This document shows, piece by piece, positions 47,289 to 60,174 of a stretch of DNA of 64,000 bases. Numbering within the stretch: position 1 is the stretch's first letter; every line of letters begins with the position of its first letter. The notes below the pieces were generated by a model, which saw nothing but the letters and a program-made list of their open reading frames with translations, was not told the DNA's origin and did no database searches. The translations under genes were made by a program, and so were the position numbers. Origin of the DNA: Acarospora socialis (Eukaryota; Ascomycota; Lecanoromycetes; Acarosporales; Acarosporaceae); contig JAMYGW020000011.1 of assembly GCA_025617375.2 (NCBI GenBank), positions 1,488,001 through 1,552,000 on the forward strand. Direction: 5' to 3'.

Positions 47289-50200
47289 TCAAGCTTCTTT
47301 GCTCGATCTCATAAAGACTCTTTTGGTCCCACCTACCTTACCAAGGTCGCCGAACAAGTTTTCGTCGGTTTTCTTCCTCTCGGCACTGGCTCTCTTCGCT
47401 TGTTGCATCATCCCATCCACCCAAGCCTGCTTACCAGGCGAAACCTCGATCCTCTTACTTTTTGGCCCTGCCAAGCCAAGCGGAGCATCTTCACCGGTCC
47501 AAGACGAACGCGACGAAGGTCGAACAGATGTGTTGGGCGACTCGGTTGAGCCGGGAGTAATGTCGTGAAAACTAATGAAAGGTTGGTCGGGTGTGCTTGG
47601 TGTAGCGAAATCTGCTGGGGAGGCGCTCGAGAACCTCGACTTCCGCACGCTGAGGGCCGACGCTGGCCTGCCTAACGCTGAGCCCGGCCTGCTGGTTGGC
47701 GTGGTCGAGAGACCTGCCAGTGTGGCGATCGACGAGGTTGAATGACCTTGAGGAAGTCCTTTGATTTCGAATCGCCCATCCGAGACTGATCGCCGACCGT
47801 GGTGATTCGCATACTCTTTCAGATATTCGCCGAGATCCGCCCAGCCACCGCCGACTCTGACCATGACCCTCTCCCCGTACTCGCCGACCAGTCGTACATA
47901 CAGTTTGATGGGTACGTCCTTGCCTGCTTGATGTAGATGATACAACCTGATCTCCGGATCTCCAGAGGAGGCAGAGGATGGAGATGATTTCGCATAAGCC
48001 GGCGCGAGCGTCAGTGATGGCCCTTCACTTGAGTTTCGCGAGCTACGCATCGCTGGCGAGAGAATGTCAGGCCTTTTGGTTCCCGAAAGGGATCTAGGTC
48101 GCACTACTTCTGGAGCATTAGCGTCTGGCCCCGAGGTAAGTCGGATTCTGGCCGGTATAGTCGTTAAAATGGAACTGATCTTCTCCTCCAGTTGATCTTC
48201 GGTACTCTTGGTAGGGCTAGTCAGATGGACAGGCTTGTTGACTCGGTTAGTGTCATCCCCTAAGGGCTCTGAAGCCCCTCTTCGGCAAGGCCTTACACGC
48301 GCCCCCTGGGAGCGACTGGGACTGGCAGGAGGTCTTGCTGAACCTTTGGGAATAGAAAGTGACGCTGGTTTAGTCTTGTGACCACCAATCTCCTCATTCC
48401 GCCGCTTGCTCTTTTTGACTAAGGGAGAAAGTTCTTCTTCGCCAAATGTTGGCATTAACGGTGATAGAGGGCTGTCAGACTTTATTTCGTCTTGAAAGGT
48501 ATCGGTATGGTGGGCTCGCCGTATTGATGAGGTGGGTGTACGCTGTCCGCTAGCCTCAACTAATGGACCTGATGGCATTGGCTGAGAGGAGGAGTAACTG
48601 CCACTTCTTCGCCGTACATTGATGCTCTTGACCTACTTGAAGTCAGTTGTCGTGTCCAAATCGATTCTTCTAGTTAGTGCTGAGAGTTTGCTCACCTCTT
48701 TCCGTGAGAGAACCTCGATAGATGCGATTGAAGCTCTTCGCATCTCAGTGTCTCTGTCATCTCCTTCATGACCTAGATCCTCAGTTTGTCTGCTAACGGC
48801 ATCTTCGTGTATGGTAGGCTCGAGTGCGAAGTTTGAGCCGCGATTACATTGAAGGACAGGAGTCGTCGAGGCACGTGAATCATCTTGTCCAGGGAGATCA
48901 TGATTCGCACGAACCGTTTGCTGGCTTGGGCTCCAAGTATCAAAACTCAAGCGATCATGGTCTCGTCTATTCGACGACCTGATAGGCGATGTCACTTCCA
49001 CCGGCTTGCCAAAGCTCTGTGCAGCTCGAGCGTCTCGAATTTCAGGGCTGGATGCGTTAGAGTAAAAGTCGGAAGTGGCTGATCCGGGCTGTGAATGCTC
49101 CGAGGGTGTTGATTGATCGGCATAATTTATATGTGATAGCAGAGTAAGAGCTGTGGGTCTGCTGGGTCTGTTCTCGGTAACAACCTTCTCAACATTATGC
49201 ATGTGAACGTCGTTCCCTAAGCTGTCCTGCTGCGGTGGCGAGGTTGTTTCTGTTCCGTTCTCAACAAGAGTCTCGGAACCAAGAATATCGTTGGGTGGCG
49301 GAGTTGCTTTGGCTGTGGCCTGTGTTGTTCCTGTGTCAATGCCCTCTCCATCCCAAGATCCGGGCATAGGCAAGGGCGTTGCGGTATTAACTGTCGTATC
49401 AGAATTAGATTTTGCGGGTGTTTCTGAAGTGAATATCGGAGCATCATATAACGAAGTGGATGCGTTTGATTCCTCAGATAGCGAGCTTTGCTTCGCCTGG
49501 GGTGGCTCTGGATTCATGATGGACCCAGGGGAAGTAAGACTGTTGTTTGCGTATATTGAATCTTGCCCACTATTATGATCATTCCACGCATTGGACAAGC
49601 TCTGATCGGTATGTTCATCTGAATTTATCTGCGGAATCTGAAATCCCGAGGCTCCGTCCGTCTGCAGCGTATCTCTCGCATGAGTCTCGGGTTGCGGGTT
49701 GAAGGATTCCGGAGGTAGCGGTTCTGAAATAAGTATTCCTGGCTGCACTTCTTCTATAGGCTGTGGTTCTTTGTTGTCTTCGTGATTTGTTAGTAACCTA
49801 GAGTCTGCGTCGTGCGACGGTTCCCAGCTTTGCTTGCTGCTGTTGAATTCAGGTTTCCCATGCTGCTCTATTGCAGTAGCATCAGAGCCTTCCGGCTGGT
49901 GGTATCCTGAGTTATATGTGCTTGCTGGCAGTTCCTGGTCCTTAGTGTTGGACGGATTTATCATATCAGCTGAACTGATGCTAGGTACCAAGTCTCTGGC
50001 CGTAGAAGGCGGCTCTGATGATGCTTCTACTGATAGTGGAGACTGTCCTGCCGGTGTAGACTTCACCTCTAGCGGCACTACTGTCACTCCGTCCTGAGCC
50101 ATATCATTCTCAACCACATCCGGAAGCCCTTCTTCCTTTTGTCGTACCATCGAGCGCTCCTTGTCGAACGGTCTGAAGTCGATACCTGAGGGGCCAGAAC

Positions 50201-51527
50201 TCAAGTCAGTCGCTACCGACGAGTTGGACAACTCCGAAGCCTGCGACGAGGGTTGCACTTCAATCGAATGACTTCTCCCATTGTATTTGGGTGATGTGTC
50301 GGTAGATCCGTCTCCGCTCATGGGAGGGTGCTCCGAAGGGCTCGGTGGTTTCTGCACATTTTCTTTTGAATCTGCAGGCTGGTGCTGCGATCCATGTTGT
50401 TCTTTACGATATTGGCGCAACTCGTTTTCCAACACTTTCTTCTCGGCCTCCACGACCCAGTTGCTATAGTCAGCCTCCAGCACCTCCATCTCGTCGATCC
50501 ATTGCTTCGGAACGGTATCTTCTCGACCTTCTAAAGCGTCCAGCATACGGTCTAACCTTTGCCCTGCCGCCGTCAATCGGTTTTCCAATATAGGCTGCAT
50601 GACATTTAAAGCCTCTCTCGAGATACTAGTGTCACAGCTGGGAGTTGAGGTACCAGATCCTGAGATAGTAGTCCACCCAGATGTGATTGCTGTGCTGGCA
50701 TCTTCTAGAGCTCTTAGAAATCCAGGAACTTGTCGGAGAACAACGAAACGGACAGACCAGGTGTGCAGAAGTATATTGAGGCGTGCCACGTACGGAAGGG
50801 CTTGCAATATCGTTGCAGTGACGACGGCAGTGAAGTCATTTAGATGATTATGGCTAGCCTTTTCGAGGGACGCTTCTTGTTGATAGGACTCTGACGCTGA
50901 TCTTGATCGTGGTGGCATATGCGCCTTGAGGACGTGACTCTTCAACTCTTCCACATCCAAAGCCTCCATTCCATCCGCGATTACCTCGATGCGTTCCTCA
51001 TGTTCTTCAACAATATGCCTAGGGAGGCTACCCCAGTATTCCTGCTCCTTGTCCATCCCCGCACTTTGGTTCTGTCCACGTGCATCACGCGCGCTCAGCC
51101 CAGCGTCTCTGTCACCCGCATTTGGCACATCGAACCCATTCGTGTCCTCTGTAGATGCCGGCCACGCCCACCCCAACACCTCTGCATGCCATTCCTTGAG
51201 CTTCTTGGCAGCCGATGCCGCTCTGATACCCAGTGCTCGTTCCGAACTCGAGGCGCCCGCGATGCTTTCTCGGAGTTCACTGCTTGCCTTGCGTGTCTCA
51301 GCTGGCCGCAATTCCGTATATGAGAGGGCTTCAAGCGTGGATGTCGGAGAGAGGTTGGAGAGTAGTGGATCGGACTCGTGCGAGGAACGTTGGTATCGTG
51401 TTCGCGATCGTGACCTGGAACGAGCATTCGAGCTGTATTCTGTTGGTGGCGGTGGCTTTGTCGGGTCGAGTGTTGTGGTATGCTTGTGTGACATGTTTAA
51501 GTTCACGTCATCGAGCAGTAGCTTCAC
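47289..51527 (-). CDS. GAR (Gas2-related) domain cytoskeletal protein
   Basis: Large protein of 1391 residues from two exons, 51527-48696 and 48632-47289, joined as SRKEVKSINVRRRSGSY. The N-terminal third is predicted helical (GSLPRHIVEEHEERIEVIADG through WIDEMEVLEADYSNWVVEAEKK), like a spectrin- or Kar9-like bundle. A long disordered Ser/Pro/Glu region follows. Near the C-terminus is a GAR domain: PEIRLYHLHQAGKDVPIKLYVRLVG, then ERVMVRVGGGWADLGEYLKEY. GAR domains in Gas2/spectraplakin proteins bind microtubules. Filamentous fungi have GAR proteins of this kind, so a microtubule-associated role is likely. Starts at 51527 or 51494 are both possible. No frameshift or missing part is seen. Confidence 0.88.
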
Positions 51528-52251
51528 TGCTTATCGAGATATTCTCGACCCAAGTCATAATTGTTCTGGCCTTCCGATAAGGCTTTCACCTACGTCAGGA
51601 AAAGCAGGAGTGGTCTCTTGAATGTTGTGGCGAGGGTTGGATTTTGGTGCCGCTGCAGTGGAATTGGTATCAGTGAATCCCTGCTGCAGCATCCCCATTA
51701 CAGATTGTTTTTCGTTGTTATGAGATTAAAATTGAATGTACACATCACAACATATAGAGTATCCAAGGTGCACTGGTCAGATTCATGTATTTATATGCAA
51801 GTTCTAGTGCACATTTCAGGTTCTTGGGGCGCTCCAGTCGCTCTCTTTTTTTGAAGTGTTGCCTATCTACTGAGCTACTACTCTTTTGGGATATATGTTC
51901 TTCCACCTAGTATTCAAGATGATTGCTGTTTTATGCATGTAACAGCCATATATCCACGAGGCTGTAAACAGGTCTCAACCCATTCGTTGTGTTGCATGAT
52001 GTTGCCAGGGTGCTGAAGTGCGCCTGGGATTGGTGCCCACTCATATTAAGTATGCAAACATGACCTGGCTGGATAGATTGACCTGCAGGCATGTTGAACG
52101 AAGGTTCGAGAAATCGTAGCCTCATGTCAGCTTCGACCGTGACAATATTTCGGTCACTGCTGGCCTGCTGTTCTGGCGGTCTCCATTCAGTTTTTGTCCC
52201 GTCATGTCCCATCAATCCAAGGAAAGCAAGAAGAAAATATAAGTCTCGGTA
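51528..52251. promoter_or_regulatory. Divergent region, GAR protein / deaminase
   Basis: About 720 bases with both promoters. No supportable gene. Confidence 0.5.
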
Positions 52252-54299
52252 ATGACGGGTAACAAAAACAAAGGGAAGATACGGGAGGGCGGGCTTAAGG
52301 CGGAGAGCTACTCAGACCCAAGCAATATTGGTCCAGGCATCTCGCCGCAGAGGCAGCTAAAGGGGAAACACGCCACAGTACCTATCGCTCAGTCTAAGAA
52401 GGGGAGTTTGCAGTACGAGTCAGCTCAGGATGAGAAGGCCATCGCGACGCCGAACTCGTTCACTGAATCGACCCGGCAATACAAGCCATGGAAAGCCGTA
52501 CGAGATGGTACATCTTTCGGCGCCACGAAGTCAGTCAGCCCGAATACCGGAAACAGGACCAGTGGCAGTTCCACGGATAGTCTAGGACATCCACCCTTTC
52601 TCCATCCTTCCGATGCAGATGTCAACTGTGTTCCAGTAAAACTCAAACTCCTTAAGCGATTCTATGAGCCGCTGGTGCTTCTTCATGTGCTTGATCCCAG
52701 TCGCGGAGATCGTATCCCTCGGTATACCGGCGATGTGGGGTGCGAAGAGGAGGAACTCCGGAGATCTTTCATCGATTCCGTGGCATACATATGCGACTAT
52801 GAGAAGGGAGGCGATACTGTCACCGCAGCAGCGATGCAGAAAGAGCCGGCCGGCGTTACGATATGGTTGGCGGCCAACACCACCATTCAAGTAAAGACAC
52901 TTCGCTTTCTGCACGACGTTCTCGATTGCCTCGCCGCGATCACTGTAAGTAACCGTGCATCAACCGAAGATATTCTTGCAGCCAGAATTATCGATTTCAA
53001 CACGAAGAGGCTGCAAGCCTACAAAACCTTCGTTCGTCCGCCCCTCCAAAAGTGTCTCGAGATATTGGGAAAAGTCCGTAGCCGTAAGTATAAGTCACAG
53101 GGGTGCCACCTTGTCTTGCTAAATGGGACGCCCGTCTGACAGGGAAAAAAAGCATTGACAAGGGACAGGCTTGGTGACTTCCGAAGACCTCAGCCAGACC
53201 TCAGCCTGGCTGGAGGGATTCGCGGACCTTGTTCACACCAAAGATGGCGATTTACACAAGCTCGTGCAGCATTGCTTCATGGTCCGCACGATGACCCCTT
53301 TCCGGGTCATATCTCATCTGGCGATGGGCGAAGAGTCCGGATCGGCATACAGCAATCTGCGCCACTATATTGGACGGCTCGGAGGACATTTGAAGGCCAT
53401 AAGAATTTTAGTCTCCACCGCGTTGGTAACGCCGTCCCTGTTGGACAATTTTAGCATCAAGGTGCGACGCTCTTCACGCACTATGCCATCCCCGCTTGCG
53501 TCTGATCGGATCGATTTGAACGGCATTATTGGCCGCGCATTCCATACCGAGGAGGAAATAGCGCACTATCGTGCCCTGATAACCTCGATGGATCGAATCG
53601 TCGACGGGGGTCTCCAGCGGGGTGTGAGAGACAGATGTTCACTCTCCACTCGAGTGCATGCCGAACTTCTGCTTGTCGACCTGTTCCAAGAGCATGGCTT
53701 TGAGTTTGTGGCAGACGACAGGTATGTTGGCTGCAGTAAGCCAGCGTGCTATTGCTGCTACCATTATATCTTAGCTTTGCGCGGGGGCTTTTCGCTCTCA
53801 ATGCCAGCATGTCACAACAATCTGTATCTGCCTTGGCGAGCTCCTGATATACCCAAGAATCGAGGCGCAGCACCGGTAAAGATGCGAGAGAACGCTCTGA
53901 ATACCATGATCGTCAGTTTTCGCGCCGATCTACAAAGACAGATTGACGGTCAAGCACCACGGAGATCCTCGCAATTCGATTCATTGACCGGAGTCACGTC
54001 TCTGCGTGAAAGAGAGCTCCCAGGAGGGGGCGACTTCGAGCCAACTTTTCTTGAACATGTGGAGCGTGGGTACCATCTTTATTTGCTGGAAGATATCACT
54101 TGATACTGACTCTTCTCGAAAAGCTCATAGTGACGACGAATCCACAGGTCTTGGGTCAAGGAGCTCTTCAGTTGACGTGTGTGAAGAGCACTTGGTCGAC
54201 GCTTTGCGATTGAGTCAAGACACCACCGATTCAAGTCAATCCTCCGAATCTTTCGAGGACTCTGATAATGGAGGTGTCTGGCTTCGGCAATTGCTCTAG
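52252..54299 (+). CDS. OTT_1508-like cytidine-deaminase-fold protein
   Basis: Exons 52252-53083, 53169-54069 and 54131-54299 encode 633 residues in an exact frame. The N-terminal 130 residues are disordered and basic. A helical region follows. The C-terminal domain has the zinc-site signature of the deaminase superfamily: TRVHAELLLVDLF (HAE, His about 441, the catalytic Glu) and CSKPACYCCYHYI (P-A-C-x-x-C about 470). This combination with a [CS]KxxCxxC loop is the fungal OTT_1508-like deaminase family, also known from Orientia. Substrate and role are not known; family members have been linked to effectors or nucleic-acid editing by comparative analyses. A short acidic tail ends the protein. 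Both metal-binding halves are intact, so the enzyme may be active. Confidence 0.87.
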
Positions 54300-56399
54300 T
54301 AAAGATCAGGGGCCCGTCAGCATTTTCTGCCGAAAGTCCGTTTTGTTTATGCTCGCTGCTCGTCTGAGCACCGAGCTGCCTGTTACTGTGAGGAGTTGAT
54401 TGCTGTGTTTCCGTTGTTGGATCTATGCCAAATCGAAATAAAAGAAGACGCGAGCTTCACTAGAAAATGAGAATATAAGTATGACCATAGAGATGACTGG
54501 AACTAGGAATAATTGCGCGCTTCATCACTTGTCGATCTTTGAAGTGTGATTAACAGATGAAGTCAGACTTTCATGATATGGAAACCCTCCATAGGTACGT
54601 ACAGTCAGACTGGTGTGTGCCAGCCCTCGCCTTGTGGACATCCATAGGGCTATAATCTACACTTCGGCTTCAGCACTTCAGGCAGGCGAATAAGGTGAAG
54701 CTCTGTGTTGACCTTTGCTGCAACAGGGTACTCTCCTTCGTACCTGGTCTCCTATCCGAACAATATTCATCAGTGGAAAGAGAGATGCTTTGAAAGTGAT
54801 AACTCATAGTACAACATTAGGTAGGTAGTGCAGCAAGTACTTGCATAACCCTGAAGTACGGAGTATCAGTACTTGAATTAGCAATCCTGCAGACTCCGGT
54901 CGAGGCCCTGACAATATTGCAGGACGAAGAGCTGCATTCTTTATAAGCGAGGTAGGGCACATCTCCGAACTTCGTCCACTGAAACCCCTTTTGTATCTCG
55001 TCATTGTGGAAGAAAGAAAGATCAATAATCAATGCTTTCGAGATACGTTTGTCGTCCGGTCTCGACCTTTGCTTCCTCACAAGCAGAGTCTGAGCAACAG
55101 GGCTCCCACTGAGCCGCAGATAGCTTACAACAGTCATAGTCTAAGCAATCTCCACGGCGTCAGAAGGCAGGAAACCTAATACAACCATCAGGTAATAGAT
55201 ACTCCGTCCCGCTCGAGCATGCGGCACCTCAGCCGACGACTTTCTGAAACTGCAGCACATGCTGCAGCTGTCAAGGGTGTCTCTTGGCATCTGCAAAACC
55301 GTTGACTTATGTGTACACGCCTGTCAGCGATTCGCGTCACGATCGAGGCTCAGTAATAATCTGCAATGCTGAAGCAAAGCACGTAAGCCACGACAAGAAG
55401 AGGCGTTGAATGAGTGCACGTGCACACATGGCCGAAAAGTTGCTTGAACGCTAATCCGGAAGCCCCAATCTCCGAGATCTTCCTGAAGGGGTGCTGTTTC
55501 ATATTTTCGGTTAGCCCACCCCCAAAGGAGTAGATCGCTCGCCGATTTAGGAAGGAGCGCAGCTCATCGAAGGAATACACATCTTTGCGCTACTCCGTAC
55601 TAGGTCCGTAACGGGCCCGTTCGCAATGCTTACTTTCCCGCTCGATCCTGACCAGGAAGTCATCCCTGGCTTCTACGAGTACCTACCTAGGTAGGTATCC
55701 GAAGATCCTCCACCACCCTAACATCTTGAGACTGACGAGTTCCTCAGCAAACACCTCATATGGAGTATTGGAAGGCATTGAAAGAGGATACAGGTATCCA
55801 TCTATCGAAATTGCATACAAACCATGGTGTACATGCGCATCATGTATATAAGACGTACTTAGGTTACTTGTACCTGCTAAACCGCGCCTGCATAAGCTTT
55901 TGCGGATGCCCATCGAGGTTGGCTCGCTAGACGAAGGTCTTTTCCTCTCATTCTTTGTCGATGCTCTAGCGACGAGGAATGTTCAGATGATCCAATCACA
56001 GCTTGCTGATTTCAACTGCAATGTTAGAAACATGCCTTGAGCTGTTATGGTTTCCGGGGCTTCCTGCCACGAATGATACGAGGACTGGTCGGCTCCGCGT
56101 GAGGATGACAAGCCCTACGTGAAATCGGCCGTTCCATGTCCAGGTTGATCATGGGGTCCAAAACTGTGCCTGTCTAGCCCGCTTTGCCTCGTCGAGCTCT
56201 TTTGTCCCCCAGTGATCCGTGTGCCGCAAGCAGCCATTTCATAAGAGACCTTTCCGCCCTGACAGTCCCCTGTTGCTCCTACCCGACGTCCATTCCTCTC
56301 GCGGTCCCCCTTAACACCAACACTTTTGCTACTCTCTTCTACTCGTGCTATTCTGCTTATCACTATACCTATCCCATTGACTCTTATCAAGCCCTCATC
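54300..56399. other. Long spacer with palindromic CCTAGG motif
   Basis: About 2.1 kb without a supportable gene. It holds the 3' end of the deaminase gene and the promoter of the GPI protein, and the 18-base perfect palindrome at 55680-55697. Open frames (for example 54817-55137 and 55350-55580) have no features. Confidence 0.5.
55680..55697. repeat. Perfect 18-bp palindrome TACCTACCTAGGTAGGTA
   Basis: A perfect inverted repeat without a spacer. Shorter relatives lie at 21449-21462 (TACCTAGGTAGGTA) and 33327-33334 (ACCTAGGT), all intergenic. Confidence 0.85.
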
Positions 56400-57483
56400 A
56401 TGCAATTCAAAGCTCTTGCTCTCCTCGCTGCCGTTGGCACCGCCATCGCGCAGCGGCCATCAAACACCTCCATCTGTGACTACTACACCACTGCCCTCCT
56501 CAAAGAGAACAACGCGACCAACCAATACACCCTCCTGACTCTCGTCGTCAACACCGCCGTCATCGGCAACTACACCAAGCCTAACGTTGGCATCAAGGTC
56601 CCCGGTATCCTCGCGACGGGCACCATCAACGGGACGACCGTCAACCTCCTGCCATACTTCGATGGCGGTCTTGCTTCCACCAACAATGGAAGCGATGCCG
56701 GTGTTGCCGTCAACTTCCTCGACGACGGTGGCGCGGTGCCGCTGATGATGAACAAGCCTGCAAATGGCACCAGCTCGAATCAATAGTAAGACTCGTTACT
56801 TCCGTCCCGGGAAACTGAATAATGACTGACAGTCTATTAGCACGCTGTTGACGCACTTGTACGAGTACTTTGGCGTCCTGCTCGGCTGCTCCAAGGTGGG
56901 AACCACTGGCTTCCCGAAATACGGTGGTGACGGCAGCCAGTACGAAGTCCACAAGTAAGCAAGCCGACGAGTCGCGAAGTTCAACTTGCCGAACAATTGA
57001 CCAATCAACCTCAGGTTCATGGCTCTCGACCAATACCAAGTCGGCTATTTCATCCAGCAAGTCGGGCTCGCCGCTGCCTCCTTTGGTGTTGCAACCGAGG
57101 ATGTAAATGCCGTCGGCAAGGCTCTCACCCAGCTGTTCGACTACAAGTGTGCCCCGAACACCACCGTCGTCCCAGAACAAGGTCCTCAACTCCAGGCCAT
57201 CTGTATCGCAGACACTTGCCCTCTCGCCATGAACGCGACATGCTCCGCTTACGCGCCTGTCGTTGAACCTTTCGCTGCGAACGCGACATTGGCCATGGGC
57301 GAAGGACGCAACCAGAGCATGAACGGCACCGGTTCCGGTTCCGGTTCGGGCTCGGGCTCGGGCTCGGGTTCGGGCTCTACCACGAGCAACACGCCACCCA
57401 TGCAGACCAAGAACGTGGCGGCGCAGAACTTTGGATCCGTTGCTGCGGTCCTTGGTGCTGCTGCTCTTGCCTTCGCACTATAA
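56400..57483 (+). CDS. Secreted, probably GPI-anchored protein
   Basis: Exons 56400-56785, 56841-56954 and 57015-57483 give 322 residues. The signal peptide is MQFKALALLAAVGTAIAQ. The mature part has many N-x-S/T sites, several Cys, and the stretch HLYEYFGVLLGCSKVG then HKFMALDQYQVGYFIQQVG. This arrangement is found in fungal secreted proteins of unknown function. A Gly-Ser repeat (57331-57378) leads to a hydrophobic C-terminus (GSVAAVLGAAALAFAL) that fits a GPI signal. Fungal relatives are usually annotated as hypothetical; a haem-peroxidase-like or structural role cannot be claimed. The frame is exact with both introns of 55 and 60 nt. Confidence 0.85.
57331..57378 (+). repeat. Six-base Gly-Ser coding repeat
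   Basis: About eight tandem GGTTCC / GGCTCG-type units coding (Gly-Ser)8 just before the C-terminal tail of the secreted protein. A length-variable linker of this kind is common in cell-surface proteins. Confidence 0.85.
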
Positions 57484-58422
57484 GCGACGATATTCTCTGG
57501 CTTCCAATAAGATAGTAATCATAATGGATTCTCGGCGTTGTTCAGTGTATACCTAGCGCCAGTGTAAAACATTCTCGATATCGTTGTCATCCACGTGTGA
57601 CATTGTGCCCTTTTCTGATCAGTCTCACAGAATGTCAGCTTGTCTCGGAGATACGTTTTTCTACAGTAGCATAACAGCACGGGTAGAACTCTGATAAAGG
57701 GAAGAGACCAGCTTCTGAGAAGCCATTGACGCTGCTCAGAACGGAATGCCCATCTACGTTTGATTGTCGACTCGCCCGCTGCGCAGGCTCAGTAACCGCA
57801 AGGGTTCAGCCATCTCTCCAGACAAGCTGTAGTGGAAGACAACTGTAGTGGCGAGATCAGCTGCTCGATGCTTCATGCTGCATCTTGAAACCCTGGTCTT
57901 TCAGGCTCTTCAGCGGCAGGATCTCGATCTGTCCCTAGTTGCGCATCTGAAAAGCTGAGATAGCTTACTCAGCAGGTTTGCCTAGGAATAGAAAGTTTGT
58001 GCTACGAGTACAGCTCTCCCCAGATTTCGCGAACGCAGGTACGGGAAGTGCACAGACCATCTGTGATTCTTATCCTAAACTTATCGTATATGGCAGCAAT
58101 CGTGATTCCATCATAGCACAATGGATACTCTGAGTTGCGTGTTGGGATTGAGATCGTAGTTTGCTCTCATGGCTTCGAACGAGATGGTAAGTTGAGAGTC
58201 AATGTTATTGTTCAACTGTGCTTACCTCACTTAGGGTTGCATTTAATGATCAGCGTCAAGAGTCACATTTACATGGCTTCGACTGTTCACTGTTCACTCA
58301 CATCACATCAATCGCCCATTCTTTGACGTAAAGCTGACTGCCAAACACGACACCTCCTTCATTTATACTCTCACCAAGTCTTGTACAACATTGTCACCAA
58401 ATACCGTCCACACTGTTACTCG
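57484..58422. other. Intergenic region before the DUF7918 gene
   Basis: About 940 bases with a 3' end and a promoter. Nothing else supported. Confidence 0.5.
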
Positions 58423-59692
58423 ATGGCAATACTCGATAATGTTGAGGTCCGCATCTGGTCCGATGGCAAGTTGTTGACCGAGTACGAGGATCCCGATGAG
58501 CATGCGGCCGATGATACCAAGACAGCGATAAAGTTCATTGAAGCGACACCAGGGGTGAAATTCTTCATTGAGGTTACGATCATGGCAGGTTATAGGTTTC
58601 ATGGTGCTGATGGCGTACGAGTTGATCGGCGCATGGATGGACAGCTTTGCATTTCAAAGATACTCAAGAATCATGGTTCTGGCGATTCAGTTACCCAAAG
58701 TATAACAGCAAAGTTCCAGCGCGATATACGTTTTGATGATAGGAGCGGGCAGTGGATCGAAGCATTCTTCAGCTTTGGACGGCTAGAAATTCGTATGTCA
58801 TTGTCTAATCCAGGCGTCACAATGTGCAACATATTAATTGAGCTCAGTGGAGCATAGCGAGTTGCCAGATGACCTCAATCCTCAAAAGGCGATGCAGCTT
58901 GGTACGATAGAGCTTACCTGCCAACGCGCTCGCAAGATTCCACTACATGTACCCTGGGTACCGTCAAAGATTCCTGGGTTGACCTCCGTGGATCAGACTT
59001 CGGAGAAAGTCTTGAAAGGGAAGACAATCGAGAATAACATACGGTTGATCCGAGCAAAACCACTTGCCGGAAAGTAGCTAATTCTGTCTAGATACACCGA
59101 TGAACATGTCATACCCCAACCGGCGGCCAGAAACACACATTATGTTGCTACGAACGGACCTTATGGAGGTTGTCTGACCTTCAAGTTTCATTATCGATCC
59201 CATAGTAAGCTTCACAGTCCCCCTACTTGCATAGTTCTTCAGATTTTGACAAGTATAGGGGCCCTCCAGACACTCGGTTGCATTCCTCGAAGCGAATCTC
59301 CGGCTATAGTAATCCAAGATGACAAGGAGGCAGAGGAGAAGCCGATCCTAGCAACCTCAGAATCGGACAACGCTGAGCTAGAGTCTTCGCAACGGGCCAA
59401 AGAGATAGAAAGACTTCAGGCGAGCACATGGCAAGCTATCAATGGCACACTTTCCATCGCTAACCTCTCCCAGGCGGAACTCGCAAAGCTTCGTCGTCTC
59501 GACCAAGCACCTCGCGGCGTCAAAGTAGAAGCTGGCGATAACGAGAACACCTCAGGGGAACGCGACACCCTGCCGAGCCTGAAGCGCGAACTTGAAGAGA
59601 ATAATGTCCGCATCAAACGAGAGGAATCCGGACCTCGAAAGCGGTCCAGAACGTCAGGGCCGATTGAGATGGTTGACTTGACCGCAGACTGA
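58423..59692 (+). CDS. DUF7918 domain protein
   Basis: Exons 58423-58792, 58848-59043, 59092-59204 and 59259-59692 encode 370 residues. The opening MAILDNVEVRIWSDGKLLTEY, ATPGVKFFIEVTI, and the later GGCLTFKFHYRSHRALQTLG block are the pattern of the large fungal DUF7918 family. The family has no known function and is expanded in many Pezizomycotina. The C-terminus is Lys/Glu-rich, includes a nuclear-type basic run (GPRKRSRT) and ends MVDLTAD. The intron 59044-59091 (48 nt) begins GTTGAT; reading through to a later GT would leave an 18-nt intron, too short to splice. The family assignment is good; the role is unknown. Confidence 0.84.
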
Positions 59693-60174
59693 GCGTTCAG
59701 TAACTCCTCCAATCTGGCATTTTCCTTCCTCTTGCAGCAACCACCACGTAGTTGTTGTGAGCTTATTCCTTTCCTATTGCACTCCGTGTACCGGTTATTA
59801 CATTTTGGGTCGGCAGCTTTCGTTCCTCAATTCAGCGCATCTATCGCTGTCGCACCTCTCTTTGCGGGCTTGGAAGCTTGTTACACTACGTATCTCGCGA
59901 TCTCTATCTGGCGGTTGATGTTACTTTCTCTTGCTCACCTTCGCACGATACCCTTCTCGCATACTTCTGGCTGAGCTTGTGCCATCTTCAGGTTGACTTA
60001 TGGTGGTGACATTAATATATTCATACTCGCGGTGTTCGTGGTGACAACGAAATAGTCTTTGGTATCAACAAAACTGCAAACGTGTGCCCTTCTAAGCGAA
60101 GAAATAATGATACAATACAGAAGCCAAAAAGGCAATATACACAACCAGAAAGAGCAAGACCCAAGCGTTGCAGA
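59693..60174. other. Convergent spacer, DUF7918 gene / SEC16
   Basis: About 480 bases between two 3' ends. I see nothing else. Confidence 0.55.

Noticed and set aside
59074-59091. 18-nt intron in the DUF7918 gene
   Set aside because: Below any workable intron size; the 48-nt alternative gives the family sequence.
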